Positions 33,312 to 43,963 of a stretch of 64,000 nt of DNA are shown here, in pieces. The stretch lies in NCBI GenBank assembly GCA_918026815.1, contig CAKJVC010000191.1:186001-250000 (forward strand), written 5' to 3'. The translations under genes were made by a program, and so were the position numbers. The notes under the pieces are model-generated. The model worked only from the letters and a program-made list of their open reading frames with translations. It searched no databases and was not told the DNA's origin. Every line of letters begins with the position of its first letter. Positions within the stretch are counted from its first letter, which is position 1. This DNA is from Chalara sp. BL73. Lineage: Eukaryota > Ascomycota > Leotiomycetes > Helotiales.

Positions 33312-35481
33312 TTACCAGTGTCGTACGATTAGAATATGCTCATCCATCTTCTGAATAAGCGACCACGCCTCCTTCCGCTTCATGCCTTCCTTCAGCGGCA
33401 TCATCTCCAGGCTCTCCATGCCATTGAAGTACTTCAGGAACTTGAAGAAAGCCTCCTTTAACTTTGGATCCTCGAATCTCTTCCCCAATGCCGAAATATA
33501 CATACTCTCCTGATGCGAGATCTTGTGAGGATCAACAATGATGTAAGGTGTCATATAGTGTAGGTGCTCAGAGTTGTTGATCGATGGGTGCTCGGTAGCG
33601 ATAGGCTTAGGCTTCTTTGCGAACTCAGCGGCTTCGAGTTGATTTTCGGCGACTTCCTTCGCGGCGAGACGGTCAAGGCGGGCGTGCTCTGCTGCTTGTT
33701 CGGTGGTTAGTGGTGCGCTGGGATCGTTCTCCTTGTCTAAGTCAGAATTAGACTCGTCGTTAGACTCGGAAGATGTGTTTCCGGGTGTACTGTAGGTTCT
33801 AGTCCGCTTGTGAATCTCATCGGCTTTCATCTGGTACTCAACTTCGTAGATGATCTCGGGCCAGATTTTGAGGTAGGCAAAGGTGTGAAGTCGGGTGACC
33901 CAGCCTCCGCGAATCAGCCACCCGAGCATCTCGAGATATACCCCCCGGTGGGCCTTACTAGGAAGGAAGGTCTTGTAAGGGCGAGGAGCTGCAGAGATTC
34001 GTGCGAGGAAATTAGGCAACGATAGTGAGAGGGGAAATCTCTTGCTCCATGCCAGTTGAGCAACTTGCAGCTTGTGGTGGTCCGCGTTGGGATTCACAAT
34101 GTAGGTATCTCGTTGGTGTAATGGCGGGATGGCGATTGCCTTTCGCCAGTAAATTAGGTGTTGGGCAAGCAAGAGAATCTCATGAAGTTCGACTGCGTTT
34201 GCTTGAGCGACTTGGAGGAAGGAGAGTGTCGGCTTGGACATTTGGATGTATTCAAGCACTGGCTCAATAAGCTCGCTGTTATCATGTTGCAGTTGGTTGA
34301 CAATCCTATCCTCGTCGTCCAGCAACAACAGAGCGAAATGCTTGTTGAGGTAATCTGGATCGAAATTGCCTTCCTCGTCCAGCATTGGGTTGGCGGTGGT
34401 GACAAGCAAACCAGGCATCGACTTCTCGGTTGGACCAGGTAGGCTTAAAAGAAATGGTGGAACCGGTATTTGGAGCGAGAGTTCCAATGCAGGGTTTGTG
34501 GCGAGACGAACCGTAGCAATGTCGCTATTTGCGATGCCGTTGTAAACATCCTTGATTGCAACCGCCAATGTGGACTTCACCAATATATTACTCCAAAGCC
34601 AGGACATTGGACGGCCTGACAGATGTCAGTTATCTGTCAGGGATAACTGTGAAATATGACTTACGATCTTCTCGGGCCTTCTCTTTCATAGAAAGAATCA
34701 ATTCAGATTCCTTCCAGACATAATCACTCGATGCCTGCGCATGAGCCAGAGCCTTGTTGAATTTCTTGATTACATGATCATACATCTCAGCGATACGCGC
34801 ATCTTCCTCCTCAATTGGAAGACTAAGCATGAACACAACGTTGAACATCGTCATTCCGCCATGATCATCACCGTCCTCTGAACCCGTAGCCTTGCCTTTG
34901 ACTTTATCGTCTTTCTTCTCATCAATAACTGATCCATCTTCGCTGCCCTCCTTCGACTTCCTTGACTTCTTGGCTTTCTTCTTTTTCCAGGTTCCATCCT
35001 CACGAATATGGATCGGATATGAAACAAAATGTAAAGGGTCCAAGCCTAAAATGAATCTCTTCTTGTGAAACGCACGTGATGGCGTCAAAATACTCTCGAG
35101 GTCTGTCGTCATAAACTCTCCAATTCGATCCCATGGCCACAGCCGTTCTCCATCTGGGAACTCGATAAGCTCATCAGGGAAGAGAATTGTGTCATTTTTC
35201 CGACCATTGCTCTTGTCTCCATCATTGAGATTCATCTTGGCAAAGTTTGGGTGGATCTGATAGCCTGCATCCTCCAGGTCAGAGTCGTCATCATCCTCAG
35301 CTCCATGGTCTAGCTCAGGCTCGACACTGAGCTCGGTTCCATATCTATTTATGTGCTTAGGCGCCAGAGTTGGTGGGTGTGGTGGATAATGGAAAACAAA
35401 TCGTGGACCATCCTTGGAACGAATGACGAGGCCAATGGCGGCAAGGCCAGACTGTGGTGTGTGAGCTGGCACCTCAATCAT
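33312..35481 (-). CDS. NPR3: Nitrogen permease regulator 3 homologue (SEACIT/GATOR1 subunit)
   Basis: Two exons (35481-34665 and 34615-33312), joined in phase 1 by a 49-bp intron (REDR/RPMSW), encode 706 residues. NPR3 partners NPR2 and IML1 in the vacuolar complex that inhibits TORC1 when amino acids or nitrogen are scarce. The start MIEVPAHTPQSGLAAIGLVIRSKDGPRFVFHYPPHP matches the conserved NPR3 longin-type opening. Later conserved parts are LWPWDRIGEFMTTDLESILTPSRAFHKKRFILGLDPLHFVSYP, MFNVVFMLSLP, SWLWSNILVKSTLAVAIKDVYNGIANSDIATV and the C-terminal winged-helix region (LGWLIRGGWVTRLHTFAYLKIWPEII, FKYFNG-type block, ILIVRHW). A Lys-rich disordered insert (KKKKAKKSRKSKEG) lies in the first half. 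The frame is open upstream to an ATG at 35673, but that extension lacks NPR3 character. Confidence 0.93.
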
Positions 35482-36621
35482 CTTCCCAGTTAGTTCAAAG
35501 GTGTCGTCTTCATCGGAATAAGAAATGTCTAGGTCCGGGCTGGTAGTTGGTGCCAGACACTTAGTGGCTGGAAATCGTTGAAGATGCTCTGGTAGAAGGA
35601 ACGGCAGATGCGGCCGCCTTGGCACTCCACTCGGGACATCTTTACTGTTAAGCGAGCAAACCCCTTTATACATTTTGTCCTTTAGCTGACAATGATTGCA
35701 GAGATTCTGTTGCAAGGCAAGCGTTGGGTTAAAACTGAAGATTCTTTGACTACTGGAGATGTTTGGGGTGAGGCCGTCAAATTTTAAGCTGATTCTTGTT
35801 TGCTGTGTGACACAACTCGGCAGCTGGATAGATCTTGGCCCCTCATTATATGCGACTATACGATTTATTGAACCCGCATCTCGGCATTGTGGATATTTGG
35901 AAGATCACTTTGTTGTTATGTCCTTGATTGTTACTACCAGTTTACTGTTATAGTTGTCCGAATTCGCCTAGCTGTGCATCATGCAGCGCTGGCTTTCATT
36001 ATATTCTACTATGATGACTTCAGTTTTTATGTTCTCTCATGATCCCGAAAGTACCACAATCTGTAGTTTTGGAACCTTCTATTATGAGTTTGATATCCAA
36101 AACCCCTCAAAGTTTAGTGTTGCTTGTTCCCTGTTCCCTGTTCCCCGTGAGGACAGAATGATATCAGCTGCTTGGGATTGGTCCATGTTTGAGTCATTCT
36201 CAGTATTGTATTGGTTTCAGATAGGGAATTCATCACAAGATGTTAAACAGGCGTTCGGTTCTAGTATATTGATGTCAACAGTGTATAATTAGCGTTGTCT
36301 CATTCTCCTTGTCCCAATACCTAGAAAATACTAGCACTATGCAGGCTGAAAGCCACCAAAATATTATGGGTCAAGTTCCATACCAGAAGCAGAACAAGAC
36401 CAACACGTACTATTAATGCGGGAGCTTATCTGAAAAGATTATTGTGAAGACGTCACAGAACACACATTTTGTTTATCAATTTCTGAAGCGGGAAGGTGGG
36501 GTAAGCTCCTGATGCTGATCCACTGAAAATGTGGTGGGAATGTGCCAAGGAAAGCCAAGAATCCATGCATGCTTGAAGCTCTTTGGGGATCCAAGAACTT
36601 TATTATCACCACCAGAAGATC
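35482..36621. other. Intergenic between divergent genes
   Basis: This should contain the promoters of NPR3 and COX19. The NPR3 frame stays open to about 35715, so an alternative start at 35673 would lie here. The rest (35760-36600) has only short unsupported frames. Confidence 0.5.
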
Positions 36622-37141
36622 ATGAGCACCTTTGGAGGTCCAGGAGGTCGACAGTTAGCGGGAAAGCCAACGCCGTGAGTAGCAGATGCATTTTAATGTT
36701 CCACCATGTCTTCTTCAGCAAGCTAACCTTCTACGCAGGCCCGAGCGCGGCAGCTTTCCTCTCGATCATGATGGTACGATATTCCTCCACAGCAAACTAG
36801 AGGCTTAGACTGCTGCGGCCCGCATATTGGAAGGGCTTCCGTGCTGATTATGGTCGTGTAGGGGAATGCAAGTCCGTCATGACAAGCTATCTAGCGTGTA
36901 TGAAGAAACGAAAGGGCATGAATGATCCGGAGTGTAGAGAGCTTGCGAAATCATACTTGACGTGCCGGATGGACAGGTATTATTATCGCGCACAAGCTGA
37001 AGCTTTTGCTAACTATTTCAATGTAGGAATCTTATGGCCAGAGATGAATTCAAGAATCTGGGGTTTGCTGACGAGCAGCCCACTACTGCAACGAAAGAAG
37101 ATAGCGCGGACAAAGGGGAGAAGGGAGAGCTGAGGTGGTAG
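36622..37141 (+). CDS. COX19: Cytochrome c oxidase assembly protein COX19
   Basis: Four small exons (36622-36674, 36739-36773, 36862-36976, 37027-37141) encode 105 residues. The opening [32 protein letters not shown] is diagnostic of COX19. It is followed by the CHCH twin CX9C motifs CKSVMTSYLAC and CRELAKSYLTC, which form two disulfides in the intermembrane space. KYM-type residues between the helices (MKKRKGMNDPE) and RMDRNLMARDEFKNLGF also match. COX19 works with COX17 and COX11 in copper delivery to cytochrome oxidase and is imported by the Mia40 disulfide relay. The C-terminal tail is acidic and variable. Exon 2 is just 35 nt. All junction phases agree (2, 1, 2). Confidence 0.95.
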
Positions 37142-37419
37142 GGAGCAAGATACAATGCAGAACATGTATATATTGTACAACATGGGCTGGGTTTACGGTA
37201 TGGGATATAAAATCGCATTCGGGTACATCGGACATGTTGTCCAGATATGTGATCTAGACAAAAAATCTGCCTGCACGCGTGCCTTCGGATTCCTGGAAAC
37301 CCCATTATTGCAGCATCGGCGAGCAACTTGAAAACAAAAGTCCATCGCCCATATCCTTTTCATCTCGGCTCACAAGTCCGAGTAACTCAGTTATCCCGAA
37401 TATCATGACCCTACCACAG

Positions 37420-37914
37420 TCAGTTATACTCATGCATCTCTTCATATCCACTTACATTAATGAAATCAATCTGATTCAAGATACGGATATCAGTGTCAGC
37501 CAAATCAATGAGCTTGCTGAATCTCCCAGTGAAGAAGCACTGCAATCTTCTGATGGCGCTCAGGATCAATGGTCTGGTCGTCTGTTTTGAAAGCAGATCA
37601 TGGGCATGTTCCAGATGAAGGCGAAGTCGACCAAGGTGGTGCCGGTACTGAGAATCAAATCTGTGGAGCTCTGCTTTGCCGGCGAAATTTTGTAGCTTCT
37701 GGGTTCGGTGGTTAAGTTCAGACCGGAGACGGGTTGGCTGGAAAGGTAATGATCGTTTTGGTCGCATGTTGGATTCTGGTGACTGGATATTTTTGGATTG
37801 GTTGGGCACTTGAGTTAGGTTGTGATTGATACTAATATATCTAGCAGTTTTGTCTGCAACCGAATGCTTCGAAACATGCGGTCTCAGAATCCCGAACTTC
37901 AGAGAAACTTCCAG
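37420..37914 (-). CDS. Hypothetical protein, weakly supported
   Basis: A minus-strand frame from an ATG at 37912-37914 gives 164 residues, basic and rich in Arg, His and Leu (RRLQCFFTGRFSKLIDLAD, FDSQYRHHLGRLRLHLEHAHDLL), with a predicted helical second half. It has no signal peptide, membrane segment or family motif I recognise. It lies downstream of COX19 on the opposite strand, next to the decayed BTB region. It may be a real small gene, a fragment of a decayed one, or chance. Confidence 0.3.
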   Translation of the reverse strand: MEVSLKFGILRPHVSKHSVADKTARYISINHNLTQVPNQSKNIQSPESNMRPKRSLPFQPTRLRSELNHRTQKLQNFAGKAELHRFDSQYRHHLGRLRLHLEHAHDLLSKQTTRPLILSAIRRLQCFFTGRFSKLIDLADTDIRILNQIDFINVSGYEEMHEYN

Positions 37915-38344
37915 CATATCCAGATAGCGCAGACCTCTTGCCAATTATATGAGCCAGAGCACATCCTTGCATCAGGCAGATTCATCTTATGAGATACATA
38001 ACATTACCATGTTTAACTCGCTAAATCCTTGTTGACTCAAATTCCGTAGTGATATAATGACTCTTATAGCATTACTTTTCGTCTCCCATTCTTAAGGCGA
38101 TTCCACACTATATCTTCTTATTCGAGATAAAGGACGATATTGAAACGTGCTCTCATTGTGTCTGAGTAATTAATCGTCTAAATGCATTATGCAGCATGAA
38201 TGTCGGTCAAGGAGGCCGTGATTCTTGCTCCATTGCCTTTAAGCTATTAACTTAGCGAAATCACAAGGCAGAGCGGGTCCCAGAATCAGTTACTTTATGT
38301 GACCAGTAGATTGCATGAAAATTATTGATACATTGAGGTGGATG

Positions 38345-39045
38345 TGGATGAAAACTCCTTGTCCACCCACTCAATCATCAGGAACATAATGCTGGGCTGC
38401 CTGTGTGTCCCCTGGCCCCTTTCTATAAGCATTACTGTAAAATGCGCCAGCATAGCCATACCGTCATAATAGCAAGCGATCTGATATGTGAATGACTTAA
38501 GCGCTTCCTCTGGAAGCTGCTGTACTACTTCTGGGAGTGTCTAGTCTTTCGTCCAAGGATCATACGGATTGGGAGGCTTGATCTGCACCATGAGCTTCTT
38601 TACTATGAGTCTTTGCAGGCACAGGCCATTTAAGTCGGAGAACACCTCTGCAAGATGCTCCGCTACTTCGCCGTTGGCAGCAATTTCATTAAAGAGCCTG
38701 GGATTCTCCATTATCTCGTCTACGACAGCATTTTGAAGCTTTGGAGCAATCCATCAATCTCCCAAGACCCATATCTCGCACAGCTCCTGTACTGTCAATG
38801 GTACGCATGCGCCGTCTCATTCATCGGATGGAAGCTAGTGTATAACCAGTCCTAGTACCGGATTTTACACCAGCAACTTTGCTTATTGCCATCAATCCAA
38901 TTCACAAATCTACCAAACGAGGACGGTGTCACCTCTGAAATAGTCATCTCCTGGGTCTGACCTTCTATAAATCCATCATTGAAAGCTTTGTCGAAAAGTG
39001 TGAGAAAAGGGGGATGAAAAAATTCTGTACGAAGAACTTTTGGCC
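38345..39045 (-). pseudogene. Decayed BTB/POZ gene, copy 1
   Basis: Read on the minus strand from about 39040, the sequence gives EFFHPPFLTLFDKAFNDGFIEGQTQEMTISEV, the second half of a BTB core (family form SPFFxxAFxxGFxEGQT), then FGRFVNWID. A stop and frame changes follow. A long homologous stretch resumes as QELCEIWVLGD, a TGA, APKLQNAVVDEIMENPRLFNEIAANGEVAEHLAEVF, then LIVKKLMVQIKPPNPYDPWTKD, a TAG, and TLPEVVQQLPEEALKSFTYQIACYYDG. The TGA could come from CGA and the TAG from CAG, that is from C-to-T changes of the kind made by RIP or deamination. The strand, layout and tail match copy 2 just upstream. Confidence 0.8.
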
Positions 39046-39769
39046 ATCAATATTAATTATAGCAATATGAGAGGGCTTTCCGGTGACTTACTGGTAGCAG
39101 ATATAGGATCGCTCAACGCTCTGACCTGTAAGACATATTGAGAAAGCTGGTGAACTGAGAAAGAATTTACTTAGAAGAAGCTTGGTACAGATTTTTCTTT
39201 ACTGCCCTTTAGAGACTTCGTATATGATGGATTTGGTGTCACATTGTACTTTGTTGTCCCGTAGAGGTGTTTCTGGGGAAGTGGCTGTCAAGGTGAAAGC
39301 AAGAGGTTAAAATTGGAAAGTCACTAGATAAAGTGCGCAGAAAGACAATCGCACCGCGAAAACTATAGGTTCTTTTCCTTCAATAAGATCATTGCTTGCT
39401 TCGAGGTATTTCACTAGGATTTCAAGTAGAGTTTTAACTGATACTGGTCAATGGCTAGAAGGAGTGTGCTATAATGCCATCAGAAGTAGCGGTCAATCAT
39501 CCTTGCAGTGTTGTGCCTTCCGTCTTCAGCTTGTTGCCCTTATCTAAAGTCTGTTTGTAACGCGGTAAAGAGTGCTTTCATTTGCATTGATAGTGAATAT
39601 ATATTTGGGAAAGAAATAATGGATCAGTAATTATAATTTGTGCCCAGAAGTTCATGGCAGATATCGCTTTTCGAGAAAGAACTATGTCAGAACACGCATT
39701 GTAGAATATGCTATTATGGAATGCCTCTCGCTATCGTAGAACCTCGTTAGGAAACTCGATCTCCCTGTC
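39046..39769. other. Spacer between the two BTB relics
   Basis: About 720 bp of AT-rich DNA without a recognisable coding segment. It may contain the decayed N-terminal part of copy 1 and the 3' end of copy 2. Confidence 0.4.
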
Positions 39770-40460
39770 TTATTATCATTTAGCGTCCTTCACCTGATAC
39801 GAGAAGTTATCAGGCAAGGGAAGGCATCCATATCGGAGGTGATAATATTCAGCAATGATTTTCTGTGCAAAAAGCGTCGGCATTCTGTCTGGGAAGACAT
39901 TAACTCAATCGGCCATGCGATCCCATTTAAGGTCTTTCTCTTTGAAGTAATAGCTAGAAGGCTAATCTTCGCTGAAGTGATGAGTTCTCCCCAGCATTGA
40001 ACGCGTGTGTAGTGGCTTACTGTACCTCCTCTCTGGCAGAACGCTCATAGAAACCTTTCTGTCGCTCATCAAATTCATCCATGACACTGTTCCGAAGCCT
40101 TGGGATGATCCACTTCTCACCTAAGAGCCACAAATCAACTATTTCAGTAGCTGCAACGGGGAACGTCCTGTATCAGACGCAGGATCATTGCGGAGCAGCC
40201 TGATCTAAAGTTTATTAGCCATTGTGTCCAAGTGATTTGGGGCGGTTACAGAAAAACCTTGCTTTTCTTTGAATATTCAATCAGTAAATATTTGAAAAAC
40301 AGAGGGCGAGACCTCTTCAACCTTCATTCCAAAGTGTCGGTTAGGGATTCTTCTTCTGGACGTCTATTGAGGAAGCCATTGTTTTAGAGTTTAATCTTTC
40401 GGAGTGCGTGTTTTGAAGAAAGAAGAGGTACATTAAGCCAAAAACCGTGACTTCTTTCAA
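39770..40460 (-). pseudogene. Decayed BTB/POZ gene, copy 2
   Basis: On the minus strand from about 40450 the sequence reads SSKHALRKIKL, a stop, then NNGFLNRRPEEESLTDTL, which aligns in place with the AFNDGFIEGQTQEM segment of copy 1. After further stops and shifts comes ATEIVDLWLLGEKWIIPRLRNSVMDEFDERQKGFYERSA (aligning with ELCEIWVLGD..APKLQNAVVDEIMENPRLFNEIA of copy 1). A tail DLKWDRMAD, a stop, and VNVFPDRMPTLFAQKIIAEYYHLRYG follows. At least four in-frame stops or shifts are present. The two copies have diverged strongly in sequence, so the duplication, or independent decay of family members, is not recent. Confidence 0.7.
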
Positions 40461-41741
40461 TAGCTTCTGCCGTGCTGGCCGAATCGGGAAACCTTAATCT
40501 ACGACACGGCTGAGCACCAAATACACCTTGCAGGGCTTCTCTACATTCACCATAAACATTGGAACCGATGTGCACCATTCGAATCACCACGGGTGTGATA
40601 CAACCATAATAACTGCATAGCTACTGGAAGTGCAAGAATACGCGCTCTGAAATGTAGTCCAGAAATAAAACTAGTTGGCAACAACTTCCTTCGAGTGAAC
40701 ATATTTAGTTTCGGGGAAAGCATATAGTACAAGCGGTTATTTTAGATGTAGTCCATCTCGTTGAACCCCCCAGAAACAAACCTGTATCAAGAGTCTAAGG
40801 CACGAGGCGTAGTTGTATGGTAGTTGTTCTAGTTAAAATTTATATTTGTGTTTTATGACTCGGGCAAAGATTGATGTTTTATGAACTTCTCACATCATGT
40901 TTGACGGTTGACTCAAAGTTATACTCAAGAGTCCTTCAAGGCCGCGATACGCTTAAGGTATAATGAGCTCAGATATGAATCATCCTCCAAACCCCCTCAT
41001 GTAATGTCTCTGGGTCGGTCTTTCGTAGCGGGATCAAGCTCGTTAGTCCTCCTTGAATAATAACGATTTCAACCTGCGGAGCGCTGAAAGTTCATTAGTT
41101 TGGTATCCCTTCTTAATAAGGGTAAATAGCATGGATACCAGTCCTATAAGTATATTTTCCTGCGTTTATACACACGTGACCTTCGGGCCAAGTCTCGGAC
41201 CGGAAGGAGGTTTAACACAAACGTAGGCTAAACATGTACCCTAAATAACAGACAAACTTTTCCAGGAGGAGAAAAGATCAGCCAGGCATTCGTGGGGTGC
41301 GGGGTAAATGTCGGGACTCCATCGGCCCATATACCCAACGGTATGGTATCTAGATTCGCGGTGCAGCCGCAAATCATCTAAAGTGCGGTGCCTTCTGACG
41401 AGGACAATGAATTTAGTCACCCGTGATGACTATGTTTCCTGGCCCAACCTCCGGCAATTGTAAACAATTGCCGCCAAAAATCACTAGCGACCTTCTAGTC
41501 GGAAATCCTGCTGCTACCCAAAAGAGGAAGAGTTGGAGCGGCAGCAAGCTACCATAGTCCACCAGCAACCCGCGAGATGAGCCGGTAAGAACCCCGAGAT
41601 GCATTTTCCGGCGTCGCGATGAGATATTTAAGAATCAAGGCATGGATTTCTTGACGAGCTCAAAGCTAGCACCTAGCCTTTCCCAATTGTCGCCAACACC
41701 CTCTCCTCCGTTGGTCCCCACGCCAGAATTACAAATTGGCT
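40461..41741. other. Intergenic, no gene seen
   Basis: This lies upstream of the beta-helix glycosidase gene. The proximal part (41640-41740) is C/T-rich and likely its promoter and leader. No other coding signal was found. Confidence 0.5.
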
Positions 41742-43268
41742 ATGGTTTCTTCAATTCGGGCGGTTCGCCAGGCTGCTGTAGCGTTACTGGTGTTGCTTGG
41801 TGCCGCAGAAGGATATGAATTCACCAGAAGCCCAAATGAAACCCAGGTTAATTCAGTCTTCGTCTGGCCCGTGGTGAACTCCACAGCGGTGGCCGGGTCG
41901 ACCGCCTTCAAGGTCAACGTTCGTCCGGATGGCCATGCTAAGCGGTGGGAACCGGTACCTCTGTATACGACGCCGGTGGCCGAAATCAATGTTACTACGG
42001 GTAGTTCTAAGAAGTACTCTACAAATTATGCAGTATTTGACTACAACGGGAATGTCCAACTGTCTGTCGAACCGAACGCGACCGTTTTCCCGACGATTTC
42101 ACAGGTTCGGGTACGGCCATTATCCTACGGAATTCAGCCTGTCATTACTGGCCGTAAAATCACGCTCAATCTATCTCAACCATACGACAATGTCGTGGTT
42201 GAAGTCAATGGTGATGTGTTCAACGTCCTGACACTTTTCACGAACCGAATAGAGGAAAACACAATCTCTGCACAATCTGCTGCCAATGATAGTAGTATTG
42301 TCTACTACGCACCAGGGTATTACAACCTCAAAGCACCGATACCATTGAAATCGGGACAAACGTTATATCTTGCGGCGGGCGCTTACCTGAAATTCCCTGC
42401 TGTCAATGGCGAAGCAATTCAAATCATCAATGCCACCAATGTTAAGGTCAGAGGCCGCGGTTATATTGGCTCCGCCATCACGATTGTCAACTCTACCGAT
42501 GTCTCTGTAGATGGCGCCTTCGCATCAGTCGGTGGCTTCCTGATTGCCGTTGCGCAAAGGGTTCATGTACGTGGGTGGCGAAGTATCACGAGTCATCAAT
42601 GGGGTGATGGAATGGACGTGTATTGCTCGCGAGACGTCCTGGTAGAACGGATGTTTATCCGGTCTTCGGACGACTCGATAGCTCTATACCAGCACCGGTG
42701 GGACTACTATGGTAACTCGTCAAACCTCACGATTCGAGACTCTTCGTTCTGGGCGGACGTTGCTCATCCCATCAATATCGGCACGCACGGTGACACTGTC
42801 AATCCCGAGACAATGGATGGTGTCACGATTCAGAACGTCGATATCTTAGATCACCGAGAGCCGCAAATCGATTACCAAGGCACCATCGCTCTCTCTGTAG
42901 GGGACGAGAATTTAATCAAGAACATCCTGATCCAGGACGTCCGTGTCGAAGACTTCCGCTGGGGCCAACTGTTATCCGTCCGAATAATGTACAACAAGAA
43001 ATACAACCTCGCCCCCGGCCGAGGGGTCCAGAACCTGACGGTCAAAGGATTGACCTACCAGAACTCGGGCAAGAACATCCATAACACGGCGGTCATCTCC
43101 GGATACTCGGATGCGCGCTCTGTGGATCTCGTTGACATTCAGGGGCTAACGGTCAATGGGCTCCAGGTATGGGACAAGATGAAGAAGCCTAGCTGGTATA
43201 TAACGTCGGATTTCGTTCCCATGATCGTCGGGAGTTTTGTAAATAATCTCACTTTCTCGGCGCCCTGA
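41742..43268 (+). CDS. Secreted right-handed beta-helix glycoside hydrolase (GH28-like)
   Basis: A single exon encodes 508 residues from the ATG at 41742. Residues 1-24 (VRQAAVALLVLLGAAEG core) form a signal peptide. An N-terminal beta-sandwich-like part (to about 150) precedes a pectin-lyase-fold domain: GQTLYLAAGAYLKFPAV, VRGRGYIGS, HQWGDGMDVYCSRDVLVERMFIRSSDDSIALYQHRWDYYGNSSNLTIRDS and HPINIGTHGD. The paired DGMD and SSDDSIALY aspartates sit where GH28 enzymes carry their catalytic Asp residues, and THGD sits where they have GHG; the classic RIK is not obvious. Family members of this shape hydrolyse pectic or other uronic or acidic polysaccharides. There are many N-glycosylation sequons. 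Exact substrate and even the GH number are uncertain; secretion and fold are well supported. Confidence 0.85.
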   Translation: MVSSIRAVRQAAVALLVLLGAAEGYEFTRSPNETQVNSVFVWPVVNSTAVAGSTAFKVNVRPDGHAKRWEPVPLYTTPVAEINVTTGSSKKYSTNYAVFDYNGNVQLSVEPNATVFPTISQVRVRPLSYGIQPVITGRKITLNLSQPYDNVVVEVNGDVFNVLTLFTNRIEENTISAQSAANDSSIVYYAPGYYNLKAPIPLKSGQTLYLAAGAYLKFPAVNGEAIQIINATNVKVRGRGYIGSAITIVNSTDVSVDGAFASVGGFLIAVAQRVHVRGWRSITSHQWGDGMDVYCSRDVLVERMFIRSSDDSIALYQHRWDYYGNSSNLTIRDSSFWADVAHPINIGTHGDTVNPETMDGVTIQNVDILDHREPQIDYQGTIALSVGDENLIKNILIQDVRVEDFRWGQLLSVRIMYNKKYNLAPGRGVQNLTVKGLTYQNSGKNIHNTAVISGYSDARSVDLVDIQGLTVNGLQVWDKMKKPSWYITSDFVPMIVGSFVNNLTFSAP

Positions 43269-43963
43269 GGCGCGCCCGAGAATATCTGGGAGGCCGAGAG
43301 CAAATTTAGCTACTAAAACTACTAGAGGCGCAAGCTTAAGTTATGTTGTCTATAAATAATCACCTGCACGCCGCCTCATGGCCCCTGTGATCGCGTGGAT
43401 GATCCGGCAGCGCATCCAAGTGAGACAGGCGGTATTTGTTCTGCGGGCGTGAACATCCTTGAAGCAGTCGACATATCTACATCCGCACCGTATGTCCCAT
43501 CACGGGCAGGCCGGCTTCGATGTAAATGCCTGCGCTGCGGGTGGCCAGCCGCCTCGAGGATTTCCCTACGCCGTCGCGCCTTCTTCCGCGAAGGTAATAG
43601 CCAGGGCGGCTTTCAAAACCAATGGTAGGCCAGAATAGGGATGGTCCATCGAACGGGAGAATTAGGGACCGTGATGGCGAGGATGAAAGACGGCTTTTTG
43701 AGATACAGGGACCTGCATTGTAGACTGGGTTTGGAACTAGAGCCTGCTAAAGTTGACGTTTCAAACTCACCTAATAAATCACGCTGGCGCAATCGTACTT
43801 TATCATGTAATCCAAGCATAGAATTAACTTTGAGAGCGATCTTGAATGTCTATCACTGAAGGTTCCATGACCTTCGTGCTATTTTCGGACATCAAGCGTC
43901 ATCCATGTAGTAGTATACAATAGCTGTCCAATCGAGTCATATCATGTCTCTTTGGAGAAATCA
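43269..43963. other. Intergenic between convergent genes
   Basis: About 700 bp holding the 3' ends of the glycosidase and RING-CH genes. Short plus-strand frames at 43395-43628 and 43641-43859 have no similarity. Confidence 0.5.

Noticed and set aside
35482..35715. N-terminal extension of NPR3
   Set aside because: Open frame but without NPR3 conservation; the first longin-type residues follow the ATG at 35481. A start at 35673 cannot be excluded.
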